Assembly: GCA_026169195.1 (NCBI GenBank)
Contig: JAPFEH010000034.1
Coordinates: forward strand, 1-64,000
Reading direction: 5' to 3'
DNA from: Dysosmobacter sp.
GTDB lineage: Bacteria; Bacillota; Clostridia; Oscillospirales; Oscillospiraceae
DNA length: 64,000 bases
This document shows positions 9,353-17,577 of this stretch, piece after piece. Positions within the stretch are counted from its first letter, which is position 1; each line of letters starts with the position of its first letter. The position numbers and the translations under genes are program-made. Under the pieces are notes generated by a model that saw nothing but the letters and a program-made list of their open reading frames with translations, ran no database searches and was not told where the DNA came from.

Positions 9353-9700
9353 TCCCTAGTTTGGGGTGGAAAGGGGATTATGCCCTATGCCAGCATCGGC
9401 GAGGCAATCTTTTAGCCACCCCGCACCATAACCTCCATTGGATTTGGAACGACCATCAAAAGCGGGCGTAAACGTGGCAAGGTTCGCCTCCTTGTTATTC
9501 TCGCATTGAATAGCGGAAAAATCTGAGGTGGCCAATTCTCAATTCGATGTGTACTGGCGGGAACCCGGAACCAGTGACCGGGCAAGCAGTGCAAGTGGTC
9601 AAGAATCACTGTTGCCAAAGTGACATGAGTTCATGTGCAGCCACTTTGTGGTAAACAAATTCTGGCGATAAAGCGTCAAGTGGCAACTTGGCGTTTTGTT
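9353..9700 (+). ncRNA. Candidate structured non-coding RNA of the prophage immunity region
   Basis: No convincing ORF; several complementary stems including GGGGTGG/CCACCCC, CCCGG/CCGGG and CAAAGTGACATGA/TCATGT..CACTTTG; promoter at the 5' side and hairpin plus TTTTGTT at the 3' side. Confidence 0.45.
9673..9700 (+). terminator. Intrinsic-terminator-like hairpin
   Basis: GCGTCAAGT-GGCA-ACTTGGCG followed by TTTTGTT. Confidence 0.5.
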
Positions 9701-9720
9701 GCTCTGGATTGTTTAATATA

Positions 9721-9921
9721 TTAATCGCTCTCTGTACAAAAAATACTGCTTAACTGTACTCCTAATGCGGATGCAATTTTTAGCAGTGTTCCTGTGCTTG
9801 TTATCTTGATTCTTCCACTTTCCAGCCCAGAAATTGTAACCCTTGAAACTCCTGACTTTTTTGACAACTGCTCTTGTGTCATTCCGGCGATTTTCCTTAT
9901 CTCTCTGATTCTAAATCCCAT
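9721..9921 (-). CDS. XRE repressor, CI-like
   Basis: IREIRKIAGMTQEQLSKKSGVSRVTISGLESGRIKITSTGTLLKIASALGV; divergent from the next XRE gene. Confidence 0.85.
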   Translation of the reverse strand: MGFRIREIRKIAGMTQEQLSKKSGVSRVTISGLESGRIKITSTGTLLKIASALGVQLSSIFCTESD

Positions 9922-10061
9922 GATTTCACCTCCTTGCTGTAAAGTTTAATATATTAATCTTATTTTGTCAAGTATGTTAATCGATAAATCTATTAAACTT
10001 TTTCTTGCAATCCTAACCGCATTATTGTATAGTATATTAAACAATAAGTGAGGTATTAATT

Positions 10062-10466
10062 ATGACTCTTGGAGATATTATTAAAGACTACCGGCTGAAT
10101 CATGGTATTTCTCAATCCGATTTTTCTAAACTATCTGGAATCACCAAAGGCTATATATCTATGCTTGAAAACAATAAAAACCCCAAAAGTGGAAAACCAA
10201 TAGCCCCCACCTATAAAATGTTCCAGAAAGTTGCATATGCTATCGGTATTCCAATCAATGAACTTTTTCTGCAAGTTGATTCAACTCAACCGATTCATAT
10301 GGATTTCTGTGATGAAAATCCATATGAAATTACACCAGACGATTCTGATTTCTTCTCTCTTTACCAACAGTTAGATGATACAGGAAAAGAATTGGTAAAA
10401 TCCTACACAAAGGGTCTTGTTGATTCCGGCAATTATCTTCTTTCCCCCACCGCATCCGGCGAGTAG
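10062..10466 (+). CDS. XRE family regulator, probable C-terminal frameshift
   Basis: LGDIIKDYRLNHGISQSDFSKLSGITKGYISMLENNKNP. Downstream +1 frame encodes RIRRVGRMIYVDFRPDKK, the same tail as its paralogue. Confidence 0.8.
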   Translation: MTLGDIIKDYRLNHGISQSDFSKLSGITKGYISMLENNKNPKSGKPIAPTYKMFQKVAYAIGIPINELFLQVDSTQPIHMDFCDENPYEITPDDSDFFSLYQQLDDTGKELVKSYTKGLVDSGNYLLSPTASGE

Positions 10467-10653
10467 GCCGGATGATCTACGTAGACTTCCGCCCCGACAA
10501 AAAATAAGAGCCTCATCTGATGTCCGCTCGTCAAGTCAACATCATGTCACCACTTCCATTGTAAACACTGTCTGCGATTATTTTTTCGCAAGCAATTGTT
10601 ATCTCTTGCATTTATGACTTATTCACGGCAGAATAAGCGTAAGAGGTGATAAT

Positions 10654-11109
10654 ATGGATTTTAAAATTCGAATCCGTGAACTGCGAAAAGCAGCGGGCTT
10701 TAAATCTCAGCAGGCGTTTGCGGATGCCTTTGGTGTTGCGCAATCTACTGTCGGAAACTGGGAAGCAGGTAAGCGGGAACCCGGTTACGAAACCACCATA
10801 CGCCTTGCAGAATTTTTCAATTGTTCAACAGATTATTTGCTTGGCATTTCCCCCTTCCCTCACGCAGCACTGCCCGGACTAAACGACTCTCAAATGTCAA
10901 AGGGGCTTGCGGAAGCATTCAAACATTCGGAATTATCCGTGTCCGAGCTACTTTCTCTTTGTGCCAAGCTGAATCCCGCCGGTCAAAGTAAAGTAAAAAA
11001 TTATATCCATGATCTTATCGATAGTGGCAAATATGAATGTTCCGTCCCCCGCAGCATCCGGCGGATCGGCCATGTAATCTATGTAGACTTCCGCCCCGAC
11101 AAAAAATAA
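10654..11109 (+). CDS. XRE family regulator
   Basis: FKIRIRELRKAAGFKSQQAFADAFGVAQSTVGNWEAGKREPG; ends IRRIGHVIYVDFRPDKK. Confidence 0.85.
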   Translation: MDFKIRIRELRKAAGFKSQQAFADAFGVAQSTVGNWEAGKREPGYETTIRLAEFFNCSTDYLLGISPFPHAALPGLNDSQMSKGLAEAFKHSELSVSELLSLCAKLNPAGQSKVKNYIHDLIDSGKYECSVPRSIRRIGHVIYVDFRPDKK

Positions 11110-11184
11110 GAGCCGCCGGATTTTCCAGCGGTCTTTGGTGTTCATTTTTGATAATTTTTTGATATGACAGCGAGGTGATACCCC

Positions 11185-12723
11185 ATGCTCCGCGAAATGC
11201 TGGAACAATATAAGCGCGTCGGCCGCTGGGTCCGTTCCGCCATCTACCTCCGCAAATCCCGGGCAGAGGAGCACATGAGTCTGGAGGAGATTCTGAGCCG
11301 CCACCTGTCTGATCTGAAAGAGTACGCTGAGAAATATGGCTTTCTGGTGGATGAGGCTGATATCTACAAGGAGGTTGTCTCCGGCGAAAGCCTGTTTTCC
11401 CGCCCTGAGATGCTTCGCCTCATGGAAGCCGTCAGCTCTGGAAAATATGAAGCCGTCCTCTGCATGGATATGCAGCGTCTGGGCCGTGGCGGCATGTATG
11501 ATCAGGGCTTCATTCTGGACACCTTCAAAGCCTCCGAGACGTTGATCGTCACTCCGGAGCGCATCTATGATCTGACCAAAGAGATGGATGAGGAAGCAGC
11601 CGAGATGCAAACCTTCCTCTCCCGCAGCGAATACCGGATGATCACCAAGCGGCTCCGCCGCGGCACGCTCCATTCCGTGAAGAACGGCGCCTACATGTCC
11701 AACGCCCCCTTCGGCTACCGGAAGGTCCGCGTCAATAAGATTCCCACTCTGGAGATCATCCCGGAAGAAGCTGAATGTGTCCGGCAGATCTACCAGCTCT
11801 ACGCTGACGGCAATGGCTGCACCAAAATTGAACAGGCCATCAATGCCATGGGCTTCCATGGCCGCCGCGGCAGCCGCTTCAACCGGAACACCATCCGGAC
11901 CATTCTGGACAATCCCGTCTATATCGGGAAGATCCGGTGGGATCAGACCTCCACCGTGAAGGTCGGCATCGGCGCCGACCGCCGCAAAAAGGTCATCTAT
12001 AATCCCGCTGATAAAGTCCGCATCATTGATGGCCGCCACCCTGCTATCATCGACCAGACGCTGTGGGACACGGTTCAGGCCCGCCGCAAATCCCGCTATT
12101 TCTATGTGGATAATAAACACGTGGCCAGTCCTCTTGCCGGTCTGGTCCACTGCTCCAAATGCGGCCGTCTCATGAATATGCAGGGCAAGAATAAAGGTGT
12201 CCCCTATCTGCTCTGCCCCACGAAGGGCTGCAGCGCCGGCGCCAAGTTTGAATTTGTGGAGCAGTCTCTTTTACAGCAGCTGGAGGAAATTGCCCGGCAG
12301 CTGGAAGTAGAAGTTGCCCGATCCGCCGTGCCCGATGTCTCTAATCTGGAAACCACCCGCGCCAAGATGCAATCTCACCTTGTAAAGCTGGAGGACCGCC
12401 GCAACCGGCTGTACAGCCTTCTGGAAGATGGCACCTATACCCGCGCCCTGTTCTCTGAGCGTATGCAGCTGCTGGCTCAGGAGGAAGCGAGCCTGAAGAA
12501 CACACTTTCTGCTCTGAACGATGAGATCCGCCTTGCCCTCTCCCGCAATCAGGAAAAGCAGCTGGCCCGGCTTCACACTGTACTCGGCAGCTACCAGTCT
12601 TCCTCTCTCGCTGTCCGGAAAGACCTTCTGCAATCCATCATCAGCGATATCCAGTACACCAAAGAAAAAAAGACAAAGCCCGCCGACTTCTCCCTCTCCA
12701 TCAAATTGAAAGATCTTATTTAA
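11185..12723 (+). CDS. Large serine recombinase (prophage integrase)
   Basis: SAIYLRKSRAEE N-terminus, MQRLGRGG, recombinase domain PFGYRK...ILDNPVYIGKIRW, zinc ribbon CSKCGRLM...LLCPTKGC, C-terminal coiled coil. Confidence 0.93.
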   Translation: MLREMLEQYKRVGRWVRSAIYLRKSRAEEHMSLEEILSRHLSDLKEYAEKYGFLVDEADIYKEVVSGESLFSRPEMLRLMEAVSSGKYEAVLCMDMQRLGRGGMYDQGFILDTFKASETLIVTPERIYDLTKEMDEEAAEMQTFLSRSEYRMITKRLRRGTLHSVKNGAYMSNAPFGYRKVRVNKIPTLEIIPEEAECVRQIYQLYADGNGCTKIEQAINAMGFHGRRGSRFNRNTIRTILDNPVYIGKIRWDQTSTVKVGIGADRRKKVIYNPADKVRIIDGRHPAIIDQTLWDTVQARRKSRYFYVDNKHVASPLAGLVHCSKCGRLMNMQGKNKGVPYLLCPTKGCSAGAKFEFVEQSLLQQLEEIARQLEVEVARSAVPDVSNLETTRAKMQSHLVKLEDRRNRLYSLLEDGTYTRALFSERMQLLAQEEASLKNTLSALNDEIRLALSRNQEKQLARLHTVLGSYQSSSLAVRKDLLQSIISDIQYTKEKKTKPADFSLSIKLKDLI

Positions 12724-12737
12724 CCGCATTCCTCTAA

Positions 12738-13502
12738 AACGCTCAATGTTATGACAAAGATTGTATCGAGGACCTGCGGTTTTATCCCAGACTGCAGTAT
12801 GTGGATGTCATCAACCGCGCCCTGTCTGTCAAGGGCGGTTCTGCACAGCTGCTGTATGTGTATGTGGATGTAGAGCCCGTCAGCTTTAACCGCGGGTTCT
12901 ATACCGTGGATATGCGTTTTTTCTATTCCGTGTCCCTTCAGGCCTATCTCAGCAGTCCGGTGCCGGTGACGGTGGAAGGACTGTGCGTTTTTGACAAGCG
13001 GGTGATCCTCTTCGGCAGCGAAGGAAACGCCAAGATCTTCTCCTCTGAGCTGCGCACCGGAGAACCGGATCTCCAGATGATGCGCCGGGCCAATGCGCCG
13101 GTGGCCGTTGTAGAAGCCGTGGACCCCATTGTTCTGGATGCCCGTCTGGCAGACAACTGCTGCCGCCGGGACTGCGACTGCGACCTGTGTGAAGTTCCCG
13201 CCTTTGTCAACAGCTGCTTTGACGGGGAGCTGTCCAGCGGAGATGACGCCCGCAGGATCTACGTGACGCTGGGGCAGTTTTCCATCGTGCGGCTGGAACG
13301 GGACTCCCAGCTGCTGATCCCCATTTACGATTACTGTATGCCGGAAAAAGACTGCGCCTGCGGCACCGGCTGCGGCTGCAACGAAGATCCCTGCAGCATC
13401 TTCCGCGGCATCTCCTTCCCGGTGGGTGAGTTTTTCCCGCCCAACGCCATCTGCAAGCCGGGAGACCATGACGGCGGCAATTGCTGCTGTCCCTCCTGCT
13501 GA
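12738..13502 (+). pseudogene. 5'-truncated conserved Cys-rich clostridial protein interrupted by the prophage
   Basis: Frame is open back to a stop at 12735-12737, reading NAQCYDKDCIEDLRFYPRLQYVDVINRALSVKGG...VYVDVEPVSFNRGFYTVDMRFF...FDKRVILFGSEGNAKIFSS, with no start codon for the CYDKDCIEDLR part. Could restart at the GTG at 12801. Confidence 0.75.
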
Positions 13503-13558
13503 CAAACACAGTCCGGACACTGTCATGAAGTTCCGGTCTTCCCCTGACACGAAAAAGC

Positions 13559-13592
13559 GCCCGCCCCGTTCAAAACGGGGCGGGCACTTTTC
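13559..13592 (+). terminator. Intrinsic terminator
   Basis: GCCCGCCCCGT-TCAAA-ACGGGGCGGGC then ACTTTT. Confidence 0.75.
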
Positions 13593-13636
13593 ATTTCCTG
13601 CCGTCTCGGCAAACGGCTTCTGGCGGCAAAGCAGCA

Positions 13637-14143
13637 TTACGCTTTGTCCGCGCCGTTTGACCATGTGCTTTTTTCATCCTGCAAGCGTTTTCCAAAGAAC
13701 ACAAACAGATAAGGGACTGCCCAGACGATCACAGCGCCTATCCATTGGTTCAAGCCAATATCATATACAAATTGGGACACAAATCCGCTCCATTCGTGAA
13801 GTTCACTATAAAACACGGCGAATGAAGAACCCAGTGCAGTTCTTTGGAAAAAGTAAGAAATCAAACCGCCAATGACGTTGAACACGACCATCACAGAGGC
13901 AGAATAGAATACTTCTTGTCTGCTCATTCTCCGAAATAACAGTCCGCCAAGGAGAAGGAACACAACGAAAATCACTCCGGACATCACCATCCAGCGCGTG
14001 TTATCAATGGAAACCGTTCCGTCCGGCAGTCTGGAGATTGCAAACGCTGCGCCTATGCGTACCTTTAACCGAAAGCTGATCCAACCCGCAGCGATGCAAT
14101 ATAAGGGGACTTTCCACCACGATGTTTTCAAGCACGCTTTCAT
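13637..14143 (-). CDS. Multi-pass membrane protein, unknown
   Basis: Several hydrophobic segments. Confidence 0.6.
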   Translation of the reverse strand: MKACLKTSWWKVPLYCIAAGWISFRLKVRIGAAFAISRLPDGTVSIDNTRWMVMSGVIFVVFLLLGGLLFRRMSRQEVFYSASVMVVFNVIGGLISYFFQRTALGSSFAVFYSELHEWSGFVSQFVYDIGLNQWIGAVIVWAVPYLFVFFGKRLQDEKSTWSNGADKA

Positions 14144-14224
14144 AAAGCCTCCTCTCTAATCCCATACCCGGCTTTGCTTGCTGCAATGTATTCCCTAATC
14201 AGGGAGCGCTGTTTCAAGGAACCG

Positions 14225-15313
14225 TCAGGAAACGGTAAAGCTGCTGGTGCGGGGATCCATCAGGCAGACATAGCTACTGCCCTTCCCCAGCGTCAGCGGG
14301 GTGCCGTCGGTCAGCGTATAACGCAGCGGGCTGTTCCGGTCCGCTCTGCTCCACTGGATCGGCACGCTTTTCCCGCCGCAGAAGAACGTCCCCTCTCCGC
14401 TGCCGGTGGTCCGCACCTTCAAGCGGCCGTAGGTATCTCCGGCGATCACAGAGACGTCCGTCTCCAAAAACAGCACATTGACCGCAGAGACCTGCCGGTC
14501 CGCGCTGCCGTCCAGATAGGGCTTTCCGTACTGACTGACCAGATACGCTCCGGACGCGGCATCATACGCAAAGACGCCTGTTTTATAAGAGGTATAGTTC
14601 AGCGTGACCTGACGGGCATCCGTTCCGGCTGCCGGCGTCCCGTCCTCCGCAAAGGACTGACCGTACCGGTAGCCCTCCGCGTGTTCCGTGCGGAAATGTC
14701 CGGCATCCAGATACTCCTCGATCTTCCCGCCGGAGGTCACCAGCGTATGCTCATAATCCATGGTCTTGCGCCGCTCCGGATCCCGCCAGAAAATTCCGGC
14801 ATCAGACCCGCCGTTGACACCGTCCATATTGTCCACCTTCCAGCTCCGAAGATCCTGATAGGCCTCCGGACTGCCGCCGGCATGGACATACAGCGCATCA
14901 AGCCCCGTCGCCAGTTCAATGTAATAAGGCCGGGCGGAGCGGATGCTGCCCAGCGTCCCCACGTCCTTCAGGCTCTGGAAGACACCCAGCATTCGGGTGA
15001 TGCCGCCCTCAGCAGGCACCTCGTAAATGATATCCGCCTGTGAAACGCCCAGCTGCGGCTGCGCCGCCTTCAGGTTGTTGAACATCACGGCAACCGGACG
15101 GTCATTCTCAAATTCCGGCTCCATAGGCAGCCCCGTTAAAGGATTGGTTCCGGCCGGCTCCGGATCCGGTTCCGGTACAGGCTCCGGTTCCACTTCCACC
15201 GCGGGAGGCGTTTCCGGCTCCGGAGGCGGTTCCGGCTTTCGCTCTCCGCCGCACCCCGCCAGAGTCAGACTCATCCAAACCGCCAGAAATATTGCTGCCG
15301 CTCGTTTTTTCAT
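14225..15313 (-). CDS. DUF3048 domain lipoprotein, YerB-like
   Basis: Lipobox LTLAGCGG; NPLTGLPMEPEFENDRPVAVMFNNLKAAQPQLGVSQADIIYEVPAEGGITRMLGVF. Confidence 0.88.
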   Translation of the reverse strand: MKKRAAAIFLAVWMSLTLAGCGGERKPEPPPEPETPPAVEVEPEPVPEPDPEPAGTNPLTGLPMEPEFENDRPVAVMFNNLKAAQPQLGVSQADIIYEVPAEGGITRMLGVFQSLKDVGTLGSIRSARPYYIELATGLDALYVHAGGSPEAYQDLRSWKVDNMDGVNGGSDAGIFWRDPERRKTMDYEHTLVTSGGKIEEYLDAGHFRTEHAEGYRYGQSFAEDGTPAAGTDARQVTLNYTSYKTGVFAYDAASGAYLVSQYGKPYLDGSADRQVSAVNVLFLETDVSVIAGDTYGRLKVRTTGSGEGTFFCGGKSVPIQWSRADRNSPLRYTLTDGTPLTLGKGSSYVCLMDPRTSSFTVS

Positions 15314-15470
15314 GTGGCCGCCGCCTTTCCTGTTGATTGTCCTCATCATATCAGTCTCCCATGGAAGCGTCAAGACAAATCCCCCTCTTTTTCGATTTTA
15401 CTCTGTACAAACCGACTGGATCTGCGGTATACTGTTTCACAGTATCAGAAGATTTTTGGAGGTGCCTTCT

Positions 15471-16031
15471 ATGGCCGCGCAGGGCTTTATTCAAGATAAG
15501 CTGGAACTGAAATTTCTCATTCTTTACATCGCCGCCCGGATCATTGAGCCGATCCCCTTTGACACCATGCTAGATCTGACCATGTGTGACGATGCCGTGG
15601 ACTATTTTGACTTTACCGAATGTCTGAAGGATCTGGTGGACACCGAGCATCTGACCCTCTCTTCCGACGGGCTTTATGCCATTACGGAGAAGGGGCTGCG
15701 GAACAGCAAGATCTGCGAGAGCAGTCTGGCCTATTCCGTGCGGCTGCGGTGCGACAAAAATCTGGAGGTCTGGAACCGGAAGCTGCGCCGCAAAAGTCAG
15801 GTGAAGTCCTCTTGGGAAAAGCGTCCGAACGGCACCTACACGGTGCGCATGAGTCTGGATGACGACATGGGAAACGTGATGGATCTGAGCTTCATGGCCA
15901 TTCGGGAGGATATGGCAAAAATGCTCTCGGACCGGTTTCTCCAGTGTCCGGAAAAGATTTACGGGAGGATCATCAACCTGCTTCTGGAGGATCTCCGGAA
16001 CGGCGCGGAAGAAAAACCGCCGGAACATTGA
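15471..16031 (+). CDS. DUF4364 family protein
   Basis: MAAQGFIQDKLELKFLILYIAARIIEPIPFDTMLDLTMCDDAVDYFDF; RBS GGAGGT. Confidence 0.85.
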   Translation: MAAQGFIQDKLELKFLILYIAARIIEPIPFDTMLDLTMCDDAVDYFDFTECLKDLVDTEHLTLSSDGLYAITEKGLRNSKICESSLAYSVRLRCDKNLEVWNRKLRRKSQVKSSWEKRPNGTYTVRMSLDDDMGNVMDLSFMAIREDMAKMLSDRFLQCPEKIYGRIINLLLEDLRNGAEEKPPEH

Positions 16032-16032
16032 A

Positions 16033-16074
16033 AAAGCCCGTCTGCCTGATGAGGTCCATCAGGCAGGCGGGCTT
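16033..16074. terminator. Bidirectional intrinsic terminator
   Basis: AAGCCCGTCTGCCTGATG-AGGTC-CATCAGGCAGGCGGGCTTT (one mismatch). Confidence 0.75.
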
Positions 16075-16121
16075 TCCGCATATCGGGTATCTCCGGCACA
16101 TTTCCCACGGGTTGGCAGCGG

Positions 16122-16949
16122 TCACTGCTCCACCGGAATCTCCACCGCGACCGGAGCGAGAGTATATCGGGGAAAGACCAGAACCGGCACGTTGTCTTCC
16201 CGAATATAGAAGGACGTTGCTTCATCCACGCCGTTGAATCCGCACATTTCCGGATCATAATACAGACCGTCCTCCCCGCTCCGGTCGATCTGCCGCTGGA
16301 CAGCAGCGCTGCACAGGCTCTTCCAGTCTTCTCCCAGAAGGTCCCTCAGCGTCAACTGCCGGTTTTTGTCCAGATCCAGATTATAGTAGGTCCGTTCCTG
16401 ATAAGCGTTTGCAATGCTGACTGCGCTGCTGACCACAAACGAGACGGTGGTATCGGTCTGGGACAGGATCTCATAGGAAACGCTGACAGTATTGTCATGG
16501 GCCTCCCACTCCTCCATGGTGCCGCCGGTGGCCAGAAACGCATCCTTGTACTCTGCCACAAGCTGCTCGCCCCGGGCGGTCGTCTCCTCCACGATCTTCT
16601 GAATCTCCTGATTCACCTGCCGGATCAGGGCGCTGTCCCCCTCCAGCGCAGGCTGCTGCACCATGATGGTGCGGTCCTCGTTTTCCTCTGTAAATTCCCG
16701 AATCGTCAGGACACGGAACAGCCCTCCCAGCACCGGAACATCGGCAGCGGCTGCCGCCACCGCGGGCGAGAGATTCAGCGTCCCCAAAACCACTGCAAAG
16801 CAGGCGGCTGCGGTCCCCAGCCGATGACGCCAGAGACGCCTGCTCCGGTTGCGCCGCCCCTGCCGGATCCCTGCCTGAATCCGCTCTTCCAGCTGGTCGG
16901 GAACGGGCGTTTTCTCATATGCCTGCCGTGCTTTTTCAAATTCCTTCAT
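16122..16949 (-). CDS. RsiV-like anti-sigma factor (DUF3298)
   Basis: N-terminal cytoplasmic region, one TM, C-terminal LTLRDLLGEDWKSL...FYIREDNVPVLVFPRYTLAPVAVEIPV; overlaps upstream sigma gene. Confidence 0.78.
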   Translation of the reverse strand: MKEFEKARQAYEKTPVPDQLEERIQAGIRQGRRNRSRRLWRHRLGTAAACFAVVLGTLNLSPAVAAAAADVPVLGGLFRVLTIREFTEENEDRTIMVQQPALEGDSALIRQVNQEIQKIVEETTARGEQLVAEYKDAFLATGGTMEEWEAHDNTVSVSYEILSQTDTTVSFVVSSAVSIANAYQERTYYNLDLDKNRQLTLRDLLGEDWKSLCSAAVQRQIDRSGEDGLYYDPEMCGFNGVDEATSFYIREDNVPVLVFPRYTLAPVAVEIPVEQ

Positions 16950-17433
16950 ATGCTTCTCCTTTCAGTTCCACCCGCAGCTTTTTCAAACCGGCATACAGAC
17001 GGGTCTTGACCGTACTCAGCGAACAGTCCAGCACGGCGCTGATCTCCCGCAGGGACAGCTCCTCATAAAAGCGCAGACGGATCACGGACGCCAGCTCCGG
17101 CGGCAGCGCGTCCACCCGACGGGCCAGACTCCCGTCCTCCGGCAGCGGGTCTTCGTAGCTGCCGGTATCGGTTTCCTCCACCGGCACAGGTGCGATCCAC
17201 CGCCGCTGCCGCAGCATATCTGTACATACATTTATTAAAATGCGGTAAAACCATGTGCGCACGGCGTCGGCGTTTCTCAGTCCCTCCTGTTTTTCCAGCG
17301 CCTTGCAGACAGCGGTCTGCACCGCGTCCAAGGCTTCTTCCCGATTCCGGAGATAGCTGTACGCCAAACGGTAAAACCGCGCCTGATCCTCCACAAGATA
17401 CGCAATCAGTTTTGTCTCTCGAGCATTTTTCAC
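16936..17433 (-). CDS. ECF-type RNA polymerase sigma factor
   Basis: FYRLAYSYLRNREEALDAVQTAVCKALEKQ...TWFYRILINVCTDMLRQRR...LPPELASVIRLRFYEELSLREISAVLDCSLSTVKTRLYAGLKKLR. Confidence 0.92.
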   Translation of the reverse strand: MKNARETKLIAYLVEDQARFYRLAYSYLRNREEALDAVQTAVCKALEKQEGLRNADAVRTWFYRILINVCTDMLRQRRWIAPVPVEETDTGSYEDPLPEDGSLARRVDALPPELASVIRLRFYEELSLREISAVLDCSLSTVKTRLYAGLKKLRVELKGEAYEGI

Positions 17434-17577
17434 ATGGATGGTCCTTTCCTGCGTTCTGTTGGATAGACGGCGGAGCGGTCAAAAAAGTTTGGAGAAGCGC
17501 AAATTTTTTGCAGAGATTCACAAAACAGCAATCCCGCCGGCCGGAAGCGGTCAAGCTCCTTGGCCGGCGGGAAGCCT

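Larger units (their letters stand above)
1..12735. mobile_element. Prophage, right-hand portion (left end outside window)
   Basis: Terminase large subunit, Lar-like protein, PcfJ-like and DUF3102 proteins, several XRE regulators and a large serine recombinase sit next to a 5'-truncated host gene. Confidence 0.9.

Noticed and set aside
9412-9618. 68-aa minus-strand ORF in the non-coding block
   Set aside because: Composition and lack of domain do not support coding; RNA structure explains the region better.
9353-9700. tmRNA, SRP RNA, RNase P RNA or self-splicing intron
   Set aside because: No tRNA-like ends, no GGAUUCGACAGGG-like 5' motif, no RNase P core and no intron core/domain V seen by eye; a cmscan is still needed.
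10417-10617. 66-aa plus-strand ORF
   Set aside because: Out-of-frame reading through the XRE 3' duplication; the meaningful frame is RIRRVGRMIYVDFRPDKK.
10948-12150. 400-aa minus-strand ORF
   Set aside because: Antisense to the serine recombinase and XRE gene; no recognisable family.
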